Position numbers and translations under genes: made by a program. The notes under the pieces were generated by a model. The model worked only from the letters and a program-made list of their open reading frames with translations, had not been told where the DNA came from and made no database searches. Shown one piece after another: positions 5,914-7,237 of a stretch of DNA of 7,237 bases (the first letter of the stretch is position 1; each line of letters starts with the position of its first letter). Source of the DNA: Actinomycetes bacterium (GTDB lineage Bacteria; Actinomycetota; Actinomycetes; Propionibacteriales; Propionibacteriaceae); the NCBI GenBank assembly GCA_023387135.1, contig JAEWIK010000357.1:1-7237 (forward strand), in the 5' to 3' direction.

Positions 5914-7237
5914 GGTCGTCGACGACTGGCTGACGGTTCCGGCGACAGGCGTCGCTTCGTCCGGCTCGTAGGCTGCCTGCGGGGCGTAGGCGGGATCGTC
6001 CACCTTGCCCCGCGGCATCGCGAAGCCCGCCAGCAACATGGTGACGGCCGTGACCGCCGCGGCGATGAAGACCCAGGTCGACGCGTTCACGATGGTGGCG
6101 TAGTCATGCTCGCCGGCTCCGCTGGCAATCAGGTTGTTGGCGATCGCACCGAAGATGGCGACACCGACGGCGCTGCCCGCCGTCCTGGCGAACACGTTGA
6201 CGCCCGTGACCACGGCACGCTCGTTCCAGTCGACCGACGCCTGGGCAGCGATGAGGGACGGCGCGGCCGTCCAGCCGAGCCCGAAGCCGATCACGAAGCA
6301 GGTGACCGCCACCGAGACCGGGCTGGGCCAGTGACCGGTCGCGGCCAGCCCCGCCGAACCGAGGATGGCGATGCCTGCACCCAGCAGGACCGTCAGCCTG
6401 AAGCCGTGCTTCATGTAGAGCCTGCCGGAGTTGGAGGCCGCCAGCGGCCAGCCGAGAGTGAGCGCCGCGACCGCCGCACCACTGATGAGCGGCGTCATGC
6501 CGATCGAGTTCTCCAGGTAGGTGGGGACGTAGCTGGTGACACCGATGAGCAGTGCACCGACGCCCAGCGAGATGAAGGTGGTGGTCCTGATCAGCGGACG
6601 CGCGAGGATCGACAGGTCGAGGATCGGTTCGGCGGCACGACGCTCGACGAGCGGGAAGACCGCGAGCGCGACGATGCCCAGCCCCATGGTGGCGAGGCTC
6701 GGCCAGGACAACCAGGGCCAGCCGTTGCCGCCCTGCAGCAGGGCGAGGATCAGCGCGGTCAACCCGATCGTGAGCGTGGTCGCGCCCAGGTAATCGATCT
6801 TGTGCTCGCGGTGGCTCACGTGCTCGTGGTACGCGCGCATCAGCGACCAGCCCGCGATGAGGCAGAGCGGGATGTTGACGAGGAAGATCCAGCGCCAGGA
6901 CACGAACTGGGAGAAGACGCCGCCCAGGGCCGGGCCGACCACCGACGAGATGGCCCACACGCTGGCGATGTAGCCCTGGACCTGCGCGCGTTCCTCCACC
7001 GTGTAGATGTCGCCGACGATGGTCATCGACATGGGCGCTACAGCGCCGGCGCCCAGCCCCTGGACCACGCGGAAGGCGATGAGCGCCGTCATGTTCCAGG
7101 CGAGGCCACACAGGATCGAGCCGAGCAGGAAGAGTCCGACGCCGACGAGGATGATCGGCTTGCGCCCGATGGTGTCGGCGAGCTTGGAGTAGATCGGGAC
7201 CGAGACGGCCTGCGCGAGCATGTAGGCGCTGAAGAGC
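5911..7237 (-). CDS. MFS drug exporter, DHA2/EmrB-QacA type (N-terminus outside window)
   Basis: Partial inner-membrane proton-coupled efflux transporter; 441 residues are visible. The reading frame stays open to the window edge with 'LFSAYMLAQAVSVP', which matches the end of helix 1 and start of helix 2 in this family, so the Met at 7221 is internal and the true start lies beyond 7237. Motif A (SKLADTIGRKP), the helix 4 Arg motif (FRVVQGLGAG) and motif C (SSVVGPALGG) are clear and mark a drug/proton antiporter. Many hydrophobic helices follow, in line with a 14-helix layout, including a Trp-rich 'GGNGWPWLSWPS' loop after the central helices. The C-terminal tail of about 35 residues is hydrophilic and acidic. 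The substrate cannot be inferred. No regulator is visible in this window; it may lie upstream. Confidence 0.92.
   Translation of the reverse strand, partial: LFSAYMLAQAVSVPIYSKLADTIGRKPIILVGVGLFLLGSILCGLAWNMTALIAFRVVQGLGAGAVAPMSMTIVGDIYTVEERAQVQGYIASVWAISSVVGPALGGVFSQFVSWRWIFLVNIPLCLIAGWSLMRAYHEHVSHREHKIDYLGATTLTIGLTALILALLQGGNGWPWLSWPSLATMGLGIVALAVFPLVERRAAEPILDLSILARPLIRTTTFISLGVGALLIGVTSYVPTYLENSIGMTPLISGAAVAALTLGWPLAASNSGRLYMKHGFRLTVLLGAGIAILGSAGLAATGHWPSPVSVAVTCFVIGFGLGWTAAPSLIAAQASVDWNERAVVTGVNVFARTAGSAVGVAIFGAIANNLIASGAGEHDYATIVNASTWVFIAAAVTAVTMLLAGFAMPRGKVDDPAYAPQAAYEPDEATPVAGTVSQSSTT

Noticed and set aside
7219..7221. MFS start codon at 7221
   Set aside because: The frame remains open to the window edge with family-typical LFSAY residues, so this Met is internal to a truncated gene.

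Overview
The window is high-GC DNA with every recognisable gene on the minus strand. The codon use, the Ala-rich signal peptides and the 'GSWSP...LTVTVTA' type of secreted Ig-like repeat point to an actinobacterium. A genus cannot be named from this sequence alone.

Read in the direction of transcription (high to low coordinates), the window starts inside a 14-helix-type MFS drug exporter of the DHA2/EmrB-QacA class (its first helix lies beyond the window). It is followed by a small Rossmann-fold NADP/F420-type dinucleotide-binding oxidoreductase. These two look like ordinary cytoplasmic-membrane and cytoplasmic genes.

The remaining 5 kb is a run of three exported proteins. The first is a large secreted 5'-nucleotidase/metallophosphoesterase with all catalytic motifs and a C-terminal Ig-like module. 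The second is a Tat-type exported beta-propeller protein of the choice-of-anchor I kind, whose usual acidic motif is eroded. The third is a small, very basic secreted protein made of three Ig-like domains, two of which are clearly of the same type as the module at the end of the nucleotidase. Each gene has its own intergenic gap (about 150, 141 and 178 bases upstream of nucleotidase, propeller and Ig protein) holding hairpins, so they are probably separate transcription units, not one tight operon. A plausible but unproven reading is an extracellular nucleotide or phosphate scavenging enzyme with two surface-associated accessory proteins.

The most unusual non-coding features lie in the gaps. 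There is a perfect 12-bp inverted repeat in an AT-richer patch upstream of the Ig protein gene. A GTCCCC-N6-GGGGAC core is shared by that repeat and the nucleotidase leader. Both Ig-module genes have a GC-only or nearly GC-only hairpin 22-23 bases ahead of the start codon. A strong 13-bp hairpin follows the nucleotidase gene. No RNA genes, insertion sequences, CRISPR arrays or integrase-type elements were seen, and no clearly new multi-gene system is evident.
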